A stretch of 23,371 bases of DNA from Salisapilia sapeloensis (taxonomy: Eukaryota > Oomycota > Peronosporomycetes > Peronosporales > Salisapiliaceae): NCBI GenBank assembly GCA_023334545.1, contig JAADVB010000267.1:1-23371 (forward strand), given 5' to 3'. The notes under the pieces were generated by a model that did not search any database, was not told where the DNA came from, and saw only the letters and a list, made by a program, of their open reading frames with translations. Positions within the stretch are counted from its first letter, which is position 1. Each line of letters begins with the position of its first letter. The translations under genes and the position numbers were made by a program. Below, one piece after another: positions 9,416 through 17,794 of the stretch.

Positions 9416-10399
9416 ATGTCAATCAAAACAAACGATGTTTCTGGTCACCCGATTCCTACTCGCCATCCACACTCGATCATGTCCTTCCGGTCTGCCTTTC
9501 CCTTTCCTGCTAAAGTGAACTGGTTTCCAGGGCACATGGCGCAGGCTCGACGGCAGATGCAAGCTCAGTTGGAGTCTGTGGATGTCGTTGTCGAAGTCAG
9601 AGACGCTCGACTGCCATGGAGCTCTGCGAATCCTGCTATCGATCAAGTCTTGGGCAGCACGAAGCCTCGATTGGTCGTGTTTAATAAGAGCGACTTGGCA
9701 AATCCCAATATGCAGCAACGTGTACAGACTAGACTGAAGCGGTCGAATGCAGATTGCATATTCTCGACAGCGACCAAGCGCAAGAAGGTTCATGCGATAT
9801 TGGAATGGTGCAATAAGCATAGTGACGCGCAGTTCACCAAGACAGCAGGGACCGTCGTCATGGTTGCTGGAATCCCAAATGTCGGCAAGTCGTCCATTAT
9901 TAATGAATTCAGACGACTTTCACCAACGAACAAGATCTCGAAAGGCAAAGTTCGCGCAGCAGTGGGACCCACGCCTGGCGTCACCGTCCGTACGGATACG
10001 ATCAAGGTGAATGACAAGCCTGCAGTGTACGTCGTGGATACTCCAGGTGTCATGCTGCCGAATATCCCGACTGCCGAACGAGGTATGAACCTCGCGCTGA
10101 CGGGTGCGATTAAGGACGACGTCATTGGCGTCGAGTTACTAGCTGACTATCTGCTCTTCAAGCTGAATCAAATGGGATCTAAGCGATACGTGGACGTACT
10201 GAAGCTCAAGGAGCCCATTGACGACATCGAGTACGTCTTTCGTCAAGTTCGAAAGGAGAGTGGTGGCGTTGGCAAGTCAGAGGACACGCAGCGACAATTG
10301 GCGGCTGAGTATCTGCTCCAGCAGTTTCGTAGCGGAAGTTTCGGACAGTTCACGCTGGATCCAGTGCCGAATCCGGAGGAAGAGTTAGTTCTCCCATAG
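9416..10399 (+). CDS. MTG1: Mitochondrial ribosome-associated GTPase 1 (MTG1/YlqF family)
   Basis: Single exon, 327 codons from ATG 9416. MTG1/YlqF (RbgA) proteins are circularly permuted GTPases that mature the large ribosomal subunit, in eukaryotes the mitochondrial one. The motif order shows the permutation: NWFPGHM at about 35-41, G4 NKSD at 90-93, the Walker A/G1 loop GIPNVGKSS at 152-160, switch I threonine in GPTPGVT, then G3 DTPG at 208-211. The C-terminal helical region includes LAADYLLFKLNQ-like sequence (LLADYLLFKL). A second in-frame ATG at 9479 (MSFRSAFPFP) lies closer to the conserved WFPGHM and may be the true start. It would give a 306-residue protein with a short basic, hydroxylated N-terminus. 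A CACTCT initiator-like sequence at 9398 gives a 5' leader of 16 or 79 nt for the two choices. Confidence 0.93.
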   Translation: MSIKTNDVSGHPIPTRHPHSIMSFRSAFPFPAKVNWFPGHMAQARRQMQAQLESVDVVVEVRDARLPWSSANPAIDQVLGSTKPRLVVFNKSDLANPNMQQRVQTRLKRSNADCIFSTATKRKKVHAILEWCNKHSDAQFTKTAGTVVMVAGIPNVGKSSIINEFRRLSPTNKISKGKVRAAVGPTPGVTVRTDTIKVNDKPAVYVVDTPGVMLPNIPTAERGMNLALTGAIKDDVIGVELLADYLLFKLNQMGSKRYVDVLKLKEPIDDIEYVFRQVRKESGGVGKSEDTQRQLAAEYLLQQFRSGSFGQFTLDPVPNPEEELVLP

Positions 10400-10499
10400 A
10401 GTAAGAAAGAGTAGATGTACGTAATAGGTACTTGGTATGGCTATTATTATCCTCCTCCCATGAAACGTGTCACTGCGCTTGAAGACACTGGAGAGTCTC

Positions 10500-10507
10500 C
10501 TCACTTG
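10500..10507 (+). promoter_or_regulatory. Initiator-like element upstream of the double-kinase gene
   Basis: CTCACTTG matches the oomycete initiator (YTCANTYY) at seven of eight positions and would place transcription start about 38 nt before the ATG at 10541. The motif is short, so chance is possible. Confidence 0.3.
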
Positions 10508-10540
10508 TTGTGACTGCCTTTTGCGGTATTTCTTACTCAC

Positions 10541-13356
10541 ATGAATTGGGCATCCGAATCGTCGAGCACCAAGATGACCAAGGTCTTACCGAATATGACT
10601 TCCGACCAACTAGAGACTGCCATCCCAATATCTCCGCCAATTGACCAGAACGCTAGCTGCAATAGTTCTGTGAAGCAAGCTTACAACAATTCACCGACGA
10701 AGAGTCGAACGGACGAGAAATTGAACATGAAGCTTAAGTTTTTCTCCGGTCGCAGTCCCAAACGCTCGGAGGCATCGCAGTTGGAAAAGCATGAAGATGT
10801 TAGCATTTCTTTTTTCACACTCCAGTTTTCCGATACTCTCCTCGAAACTCGCTATCTTGCTACCCGAGTGGAAAAGTATGCGACTAGATTGAAATTTGGA
10901 GGTGGCTTTACGGCCTTCTTTATCCCTTTGCTACTGATCATGCGAGTCTGTCTACACGCTCGAAGTAGTAGTTCCGAGTGGGCTCAAATGCCACTAGCTG
11001 TCATCTTTCCAGGTACTCAAGTCTCATATCAATGGATGTCATCGGATACTAATAGGACTATGTAGGAATCACGACGATGATGGGATTGCTCACCATCTTC
11101 TTTCGATCGCAACTTCAAGCGAGAATGAAAGTACTTGCTTTGGTCTGTTTAGTTGGTCAAGTATGTGCTTTATTGGATGTGACGGCGGCAGGGACGTACG
11201 TGAATGAGCGGAACATTTGGGTCCAATTCATCTTTTCCCTCGGCGTCGCTAGCTGTACAGGTCTTCCGTTCGTTGAATCAATCGCAGTGCTGTCAAGTTC
11301 AGGCTTCTTTCTTATCATCATTGCTTGGGTGTGCTACGCTATCGCTCCTGCCGGCCCTTCGGAACCTTTAAGCACACCTGGGACGATTACTGCTGCCATA
11401 CTTCTCTACTCTATTCTACTTGCATTCCTTGTATGGAACTGGGAGTACGAAGAGCGAAGAGATTTCGTGCTGTCAGACCGATTGGCACAAGATAATGTCA
11501 TGGTGCACATGACAATGGAAATGACTGGGTGGTTTAGTGGAGGCGTAGCCAGTACTCAAGACAACAACAACGTTATTACTGGTGTTCTCAGTGCGAATTG
11601 CCACATAGATCCGAGCGACGTGACGGTGAATGAAGAGCTTGGTGAAGGAACTTTTGGCTGCGTGTATGCCGCAATTTGGAAAGAGACTTTGGTCGCCGTG
11701 AAAAAGATTACTTTACAAGGCGATTTGAAAGCAATCACGACTAGCTTTGGTGCTGAAGCTAGTGTAATGGCTCAACTGCGTCATCCGAATGTAGTTATGT
11801 TCATGGGCGTGATGGTCCATCCAGACTTTGTAGGTCTCGTCATGGAGCTTTGTCCGAAAGGAAATATGTACACTGCAATTCATGCCTCTACTTACAATCT
11901 GGACTGGTCTTTATTGATGCGAATGTTACTGGACTCGGCACGTGGTATGCACTTCCTCCACACCAGCCACCCACCGATCTTGCATCGCGACCTCAAGTCC
12001 ATGAATTTGCTCATTGACTCCGACTGGCGATGTAAAGTCTCGGACTTTGGCTTGTCCAAATTGAAAGCATTCCGAGATGAAGTTGATAACGTCGCAACAA
12101 ATGGTAAACGGTCTTTCGTAGGATCAAGCGTTTGGATTGCTCCAGAAATTTTCGCGGGGGAAATGCATACGGAGAAAGCTGACGTCTACAGCTTTGGTGT
12201 GATCTTATTTGAAGGACTAAGCTCGAGCATGCCGTATAAAGTGATTGCCATTGATGCCGTGCCCTTCGTTGTGCAGTCGGGTAAGCGTCCAACGGACTTC
12301 CACCAGTTAGACACACCTGCAGATGAGGGATTTAAAAGCTTACATGATCTCATGGTCGCCTGCTGGAACGGTAATAAAGACCTTCGTCCATCTTTTGCGA
12401 TCGTCATATCGACGATCCAGAACGCCCTCGTGCACTATGTAGGTCAAAGCAAGTGGGACAGTCATATCATCTATCCAGATCGAAGGTTATCAAAGAGCAC
12501 TGTTGAGTCCTCTGAAGACGATGGGCTTTCAATTAAGCAAGACGACCTTCTTGTCGAGGATTCTATCGGTCGTGGCGTCTTTGGTGTTGTCTACAAAGGA
12601 CTTTACTTTGGAACTCCAGTTGCCATCAAGAAGCTTCACGTGAGTGGTGTTCCACAGAACACGCTGATCGAGTTTGATAAAGAGTGCAACATCATGAAAG
12701 GCCTTCATCATCCGAATATCGTCCTCTTCATGGGTTATTGCTCGAAGCCACCTACCTTGTTACTTGTGACGGAACTTTTGGAAAATGGTAGTTTCTTTGA
12801 CATTTACCATAAGTCATCTCCTCCTGACACGACCGCTGGGCGATTACAGCTTGTGTATAACATGGCGTTCGACATGTCCAAAGGACTCGCGTATCTTCAT
12901 AACCACAATCCAAGCGTTATTCATCGCGATCTGAAGTCCCAAAACATCCTTTTGGATGACAAGATGCGGACGAAGATTGGGGACTTTGGCTTGTCCAAAT
13001 TCCGAGACGTAGGCAAGACGCTATCGATTTGTGGAAGTCCTCTCTGGGTGGCGCCAGAAGTGCTTCGTGGCGAGAAGTACGGCTGTGCATGCGACGTCTA
13101 CAGCTTTTCAATCATCGTGTGGGAAGCGTTGGCATGGGACGAACCGTACCCGAGCATGGGATCAAGCGACATAATGAACGGTGTAGCAGGTGGATTTCTA
13201 CGACCGAAGGTACCAGAGTTGACTCCTCATGAGCTGGCAGCTCTCTTGGAAGAATGTTGGATGAGGAAGCAGAATGAACGGCCGACATTTAATGAGATCA
13301 TACCTCGTTTGGAGGCGATGATGAACGATTTCATGGTCCGTGAACACTTGAAATAG
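10541..13356 (+). CDS. Polytopic membrane protein with two tandem TKL kinase domains
   Basis: Proposed CDS join(10541..11012, 11066..13356), 920 residues. The 53-nt intron has a TACTAAT branch-like motif and a TGTAG acceptor. Residues 1-115 are Ser/Thr-rich and probably cytosolic. About six hydrophobic segments follow between residues 120 and 283. Kinase 1 spans about 340-610: GEGTFG at 350-355, VAVKK with K370, HRDLKS with D466, DFG at 484-486, and W-x-APE. Kinase 2 spans about 650-910: GRGVFG at 659-664, VAIKK with K679, HRDLKS with D779, DFG at 797-799, and WVAPE. All catalytic residues are present in both, so both are predicted to be active. HP-N-[VI]-V-x-F-MG and HRDLKS-x-N are typical of tyrosine-kinase-like (Raf/MLK-type) enzymes. 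The ligand and substrates are unknown. Confidence 0.92.
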
Positions 13357-13380
13357 AGATAGCGAATAGAACCTCTATGG

Positions 13381-13386
13381 AATAAA
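13381..13386 (+). terminator. Candidate polyadenylation signal of the double-kinase gene
   Basis: AATAAA 24 nt after the stop at 13356. The convergent ADAT3 stop is only 69 bp away, so the two 3' UTRs probably overlap. Confidence 0.4.
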
Positions 13387-13425
13387 TTGACTTGTATTTT
13401 CTCGCTGTTCAGTCTACGCGTAAAG

Positions 13426-14475
13426 CTAACTTTGGCTGGAAAGGTGGACCTGAAATGCTCTGTAGTGATGGTTGAGCGACTTGATCAAGTGTAGATGGTA
13501 GACGCTTTGTAAGGCACCGCGAACTGGATTATGTTTGAAGAAAAATACTCTTCTAGCGCGACTGTGCACCAGTGCCATTGCACACATGATACAAGGCTCT
13601 CGGTCGAGATATATGTCGTACCCTGTGCACAGGTACGATTCTTCTTTCGTCGTTCGATGTCCATCCACGTTCTCCGAAGCCATTTCATTCGTCTCCCATT
13701 CTCGTAGACGTTTCCCACTAGGTGTTGTATTCGACAGTCCTAAATCGCGAACTCTGTCTCGATGCGCAACGGCATCAATGGCAATCATAATGGGATGGTA
13801 TATCTCTTTTAAAGCGTACGCGTCTGAGTTGCGCCTCGAAAATGAATCGCCTACAAGACTACCTTCACTAGCTGAATGTTGTGGATCAACTATGAGGCAC
13901 CCTAAAGCGCATTTGCAGATGGAAAAAACATCCTTTTGCTCCGCATCAAGCTGCTTTCCATAGTCTACTGCCTGCTGCATCCACCGATGAATGTGCACTG
14001 CTTCGTCCGCTTCAATTGGCTCAACATTTGGTTCTGGCTCGACACTCGCGTGAAAAACCAATGGCCATTGCTTTGTATGCATTTCAAATAACTCTCGCGT
14101 TCTCGGTGGACGTTTTAGGACTTCCACTGTCGTGATATTCGCATCCAGTTGTGAAGCTACATCATCCTTTTGCTCCTGTGTCAAATTTACTGCGCCCATC
14201 GAACCCACTGTTGTTTTAACTAGTGCCACTAGTGTTTTTGGAGCAGTAGAATGTTTTTTCATTCGCTTTAAATGACCATATCCTTGCTCAGCCATGGTTC
14301 CAAAGCGTTGCGTCAGTAGCTTCATGGCAATCGATCCCTTCGCTGCAGGTATTTCCAATGCATAAAATGGTATTTGTTCCTCATAATCTATATCGGAGGA
14401 AGTTCCATCGGTCTCGATTTCTTCAATCGCAGCTAATAAAGCGGTAGAAGTGTCCTCGCCATCCATCCGAGCCAT
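13426..14475 (-). CDS. ADAT3: tRNA-specific adenosine deaminase subunit ADAT3/TAD3 (non-catalytic partner)
   Basis: Single exon, 349 codons. ADAT3 pairs with ADAT2 to convert adenosine 34 of several tRNA anticodons to inosine. The C-terminal half has the cytidine/deoxycytidylate deaminase fold. The first zinc site reads YHPIMIAIDA (H227), with Ile in place of the catalytic Glu of HAE. The second reads PCIMCAMALVHSR (C295, C298). Loss of that Glu with retained Zn ligands is the family hallmark, since catalysis resides in ADAT2. The motif HNPVRGAL and the ending YHLHLIKSLNHHYRAF also fit TAD3. The N-terminal half (about 1-165) corresponds to the tRNA-binding region. It lies 122 bp downstream of TBP on the same strand. 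ATG 14475 is used; MDG three codons later is an alternative. Confidence 0.93.
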   Translation of the reverse strand: MARMDGEDTSTALLAAIEEIETDGTSSDIDYEEQIPFYALEIPAAKGSIAMKLLTQRFGTMAEQGYGHLKRMKKHSTAPKTLVALVKTTVGSMGAVNLTQEQKDDVASQLDANITTVEVLKRPPRTRELFEMHTKQWPLVFHASVEPEPNVEPIEADEAVHIHRWMQQAVDYGKQLDAEQKDVFSICKCALGCLIVDPQHSASEGSLVGDSFSRRNSDAYALKEIYHPIMIAIDAVAHRDRVRDLGLSNTTPSGKRLREWETNEMASENVDGHRTTKEESYLCTGYDIYLDREPCIMCAMALVHSRARRVFFFKHNPVRGALQSVYHLHLIKSLNHHYRAFQVHLSSQS

Positions 14476-14526
14476 CGGTGTCGATTATTGTGTTAATTCG
14501 TGTTCTGTTTCTATTGAATGCCACCA

Positions 14527-14550
14527 AGTGTAGGTCCATGGACCTGCACT
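14527..14550. repeat. Near-perfect 24-bp palindrome upstream of ADAT3
   Basis: The core AGGTCCATGGACCT at 14532-14545 is a perfect 14-bp palindrome. Five flanking pairs extend it, one of them mismatched (T14531/G14546), giving 11 of 12 pairs. It sits 52-75 bp before the ADAT3 start codon, between that gene and the TBP stop. It could bind a dimeric regulator on DNA or form a hairpin in RNA; neither is shown. Confidence 0.5.
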
Positions 14551-14597
14551 CTGCTATCGGGATAATGCGATGGAGATAGAGGTCAAAGCACGTTATA

Positions 14598-15702
14598 TTA
14601 ATTAGTCAGGGCACGAGGTTCTAGCTCTTCCACGTCCTCATTTTCTTCGTAGGTGGGTTTGCCAGTAGACAGTGACGGTGCTTCCGTCATTTTCTTGTAT
14701 TGGAGTAGGACAGGGTACATTTTATCCACTGCTTCATGCAAGTTGGTCGTCGATCTGGCACCGCAGATGACCATTTTACCGGACACAAAGATGAGCAGTG
14801 TCACTTTTGGTTCCATAAGTTTGTAAATGAGTCCAGGAAACAGCTCTGGTTCGTACTATGAAAAGTTATAGCTGAGTATGAGATTTCTAGGGTCATTCAA
14901 AGATAGGCTGAGCAACGTACGCTGCAAAATCGAGGTTGGTCGTTTAGGATACCTTCGAGTCGGACGGGGAAGTGAATGTCACATGTGGCCATCATATTGC
15001 GAACCTTGAAGTCGTCAAACTTGGCTGGGAAGTTCAGTTTCTAATGCCGATGGCATGAGTCCAATGCATCGAAATAGCAAATGTAAAGGGTATATACCTG
15101 AATGACTCGAGTAAATTTACGTCCAGCAAGACGGCACTTCTCTTCTGTATTTGCGCCAGTGATGACAAGCTAGAGATCATAGGATGGAGAGAGGTATCGC
15201 TGTCAGAACGCTATTTGGCTATATCGAACCGAAATTAGCGACATACCTTACCAGAGGAAAAGATCAAGGCTGTCGTCTTCGGATCTCTCAACCGCATAAC
15301 AACTGCAGAGAATCGCTATCCCACAAACACTCGTTATGTATCCACATGCGCTTTTAGCTAGCGTATAAACGACATACCTTGGGATTGTACTCTGCATTTC
15401 GTGCGTGCAAAGCGATTACTTTCAAATCCAATTGCGTCTTCAAGTCCACTGTTCCAACAACATTCCTATCACCACGAGACGATCTATGTTACCCCATGTC
15501 TGTGTCTGTAGAAGCTAACATCAAAGCATTTATACATCGTTTTGATGTTCACATCCGGCTTATCAGTCCAATCCTCTTCCAATTGTATTTCCTGCTCTCC
15601 CGTCGCTTGCAGTTCGCTGCTCTCCTTATTCACAACCACCAACTGCCGGTCTCGCGCCCCACTGCCGCTACGAGGCCGCTGTCCGTGCGCTCTCGTCGCC
15701 AT
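14598..15702 (-). CDS. TBP: TATA-box-binding protein (TBP), six exons
   Basis: Proposed CDS complement(join(14598..14855, 14921..15040, 15098..15169, 15247..15315, 15378..15465, 15536..15702)), 257 residues, with introns of 65, 57, 77, 62 and 70 nt. TBP is the DNA-bending core of TFIID, TFIIIB and SL1. The two saddle repeats are near canonical: [59 protein letters not shown]. The four DNA-intercalating Phe are F87, F104, F178 and F195, with the usual 17-residue spacing within each pair. The N-terminal domain is short (about 50 residues). After YPVLLQYKK, where TBP normally ends, there is a 30-residue acidic tail. The gene is divergent from the HTH-M20D gene with 154 bp between start codons. 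An AT-rich TATA-like sequence near 15750-15757 lies in that gap. Confidence 0.97.
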
Positions 15703-15801
15703 CAGTCTTAAATCGTCCACTTTTTGTCGGAAGTTTGTGATAAGGATCAAATATAAGTGGCAATGTATAACTTTTCGGAACCAAAGCAGATAAGTATTGT
15801 A

Positions 15802-15808
15802 TCAATCC
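15802..15808 (+). promoter_or_regulatory. Initiator-like element upstream of the HTH-M20D gene
   Basis: TCAATCC is an exact match to TCANTYY and is followed directly by CATCTCC, resembling the flanking promoter region seen in oomycete core promoters. It lies about 53 nt before the ATG at 15857. This is motif inference only. Confidence 0.35.
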
Positions 15809-15856
15809 CATCTCCTGCGTCTAGACCGGTAGTTTAACTATTGTACCAGCAATTCG

Positions 15857-17695
15857 ATGAGTGAAGAAAGAGGTGGAGTACCACCAGTAGCTATGGTATC
15901 GACCGACCCGGATGAGACACAAGTGAAGTCTCGTCGAGGTAGTGGGAAACGACTGACAGATCGACAGCGAGTGGAGATCATACAATTGGCAGAGGCAGGC
16001 GAGATTGCCAAGAGACAGATTGCAAGACAGTACGGAGTTAGTGAGTCGGCCATTCGGGGATTGCTGGGTAATAAGCAGGAGATTTTACAACGTTATTATG
16101 AAGCCCCAGAGGACGTTCGAGACCAACGACAGCGAGGGAAGAAGAAGCGGATGGAAAAGGATGCAACCATATACACACCAACCGTCCACCTACAGAATGC
16201 CAAGGTTGTGGAGAATGAAGTGAATGAGGCTATTGTGATGGAATCAGATAACGCGAATGGCCTCCCTCCGTCCGACCTGCTCTCGATCATGGACCAAATC
16301 TCCCCTCGTTTAGATCAGTTCATAAAGTCTGGACTTGACACGTCCACAAGTCAAGAAGATGCGCAACTTGCTGGTCCACCTGAATGTGTTTCTTATAGTG
16401 ACTGGGAAAGCTTCGCGGATACTTTAGTCACCATCCGTCGTGCTCTTCATCAGTACCCAGAGTTAGGCTTCCAAGAGTATCATACGCAAGCATTCATCTA
16501 CAATATCTGTCATAAAATCCTACACATCCCGACGACCAACATGACTGCGTTAGCAGAAACCGGACTAGTCATTGACGTTCATGCTGGCAACGCTGCTGCT
16601 GCTAGCAATAGCATTGAAAACTCGACGGTCCCGACCTTGGCTTTCCGCGCCGACATGGACGGACTGCCGATCGTCGAAGAGAACACGCGCCTGCGTCACT
16701 GTTCTCTCCATCGTCAGAAAGATGATAAGACACCGGTAGCAGCTCACATGTGTGGACACGATGGACATATGACCATGGTCCTCGGTCTCTGTGCACTCGT
16801 CGTTCGGCACGCGCATCTCCTTCCACCTTCCTCTTTCGTCCGGTTCTTCTTTCAGCCAGCAGAAGAGGACCCGGGTGGAGCAGAGCCTATGATTGAACAA
16901 GGGTGCTTGGATAACGTTGATGAAGTATACGGTCTCCACAATGCTCCGTTCCCATTAGGAAGTGTGCATGTGCAGCCAGGACCGATGATGGCGCATGAAG
17001 TCGAGTTTTGGATTGATATCACAGGCGTTGGTGGCCATGGATCCGCTCCACACAGCTGCGTCGATCCAGTTCTGACAGGCTCTGCAATCGTTCAGAACCT
17101 CCAGTCTATCGTTAGTCGATCCATCTCTCCCATTTCTACTGCCGTCGTGTCAGTCACTTGTTTCAATGCAGGCGTATCGAATAACGTGATACCGGAGACT
17201 GCCAAGTTGGGCGGTACCATTCGTGTCTTTGATCTAGCTCTTGCTGATCATATCAAGACCAAGGTGGAAAGCATTGTCAAGTCCACTTGTGAAGCGTATG
17301 GAGCAAAAGGAAATGTTCGCTTCAAGGTAGGATATGACCCAGTGCTGAATCCCGAGGAGGAGACTCGGATGGTCCAGCAAGTGGCGAGAGAAGAGGAAGT
17401 GGAAGTGAGTGAAAAAGGGTTGCCTCTTATGGCAGCCGAAGACTTTTCATATTTCATACAGAAACGAAAAGGATGTTTCTTCCTTTTGGGTACCAAGGAA
17501 AGTGGTGATACAGACAAGGTTCGGTCCTTGCACTCGGATAGCTTTGACTTTAACGATTGTGCAACTCCTGTTGGTATTCGAATGTTCCTAGGTATCCTCC
17601 AGAAGCGAATGCAATGTCAACTGTATCATACAGGCGATATGCAAGCATTTGAACGGGCGATGCAGCATGTAGTCATGAGCACTGCTTCGGTCTAA
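15857..17695 (+). CDS. Helix-turn-helix domain fused to an M20D amidohydrolase (aminoacylase-like)
   Basis: One uninterrupted frame of 612 residues. Residues 31-75 form a Psq/CENP-B/Tigger-like helix-turn-helix: KRLTDRQRVEIIQLAEAG, then IARQYGVSESAIRGLL. A basic stretch (RQRGKKKRMEK) comes next and a linker of about 80 residues follows. From about 182 to 590 it is an M20D metallopeptidase of the IAA-amino-acid/hippurate hydrolase type, which removes acyl or amino acid groups from amide conjugates. Two-metal site residues are visible: C299 and H301 (MCGHDGH), E336-E337 (QPAEED), H361 (GLHN) and H559. The dimerisation-domain motif GVGGHGSAPH is at 390-399. The substrate is unknown. The M20 part is complete, so the HTH is an addition rather than a replacement. 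No intron is needed. An internal start after the HTH (for example Met128 or Met145) could yield the enzyme alone. Confidence 0.92.
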   Translation: MSEERGGVPPVAMVSTDPDETQVKSRRGSGKRLTDRQRVEIIQLAEAGEIAKRQIARQYGVSESAIRGLLGNKQEILQRYYEAPEDVRDQRQRGKKKRMEKDATIYTPTVHLQNAKVVENEVNEAIVMESDNANGLPPSDLLSIMDQISPRLDQFIKSGLDTSTSQEDAQLAGPPECVSYSDWESFADTLVTIRRALHQYPELGFQEYHTQAFIYNICHKILHIPTTNMTALAETGLVIDVHAGNAAAASNSIENSTVPTLAFRADMDGLPIVEENTRLRHCSLHRQKDDKTPVAAHMCGHDGHMTMVLGLCALVVRHAHLLPPSSFVRFFFQPAEEDPGGAEPMIEQGCLDNVDEVYGLHNAPFPLGSVHVQPGPMMAHEVEFWIDITGVGGHGSAPHSCVDPVLTGSAIVQNLQSIVSRSISPISTAVVSVTCFNAGVSNNVIPETAKLGGTIRVFDLALADHIKTKVESIVKSTCEAYGAKGNVRFKVGYDPVLNPEEETRMVQQVAREEEVEVSEKGLPLMAAEDFSYFIQKRKGCFFLLGTKESGDTDKVRSLHSDSFDFNDCATPVGIRMFLGILQKRMQCQLYHTGDMQAFERAMQHVVMSTASV

Positions 17696-17724
17696 TTACA
17701 GCCAATACCAGTCGATTTTACAAT

Positions 17725-17794
17725 ATGATGCGGATTTTGATTGGTTTTTAAATTTGACACGAAAATGGACACAACTCGTAAAAATGGAGGATAG
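17725..17794 (+). promoter_or_regulatory. Two short upstream reading frames in the dCMP deaminase leader
   Basis: ATGATG at 17725 opens a frame of eight codons ending with TAA at 17749-17751. A second ATG at 17765 opens a nine-codon frame ending with TAG at 17792-17794, out of frame with and overlapping the main start at 17784. If the mRNA begins upstream of these, they could limit translation of the deaminase. The transcription start is unknown. Confidence 0.35.
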
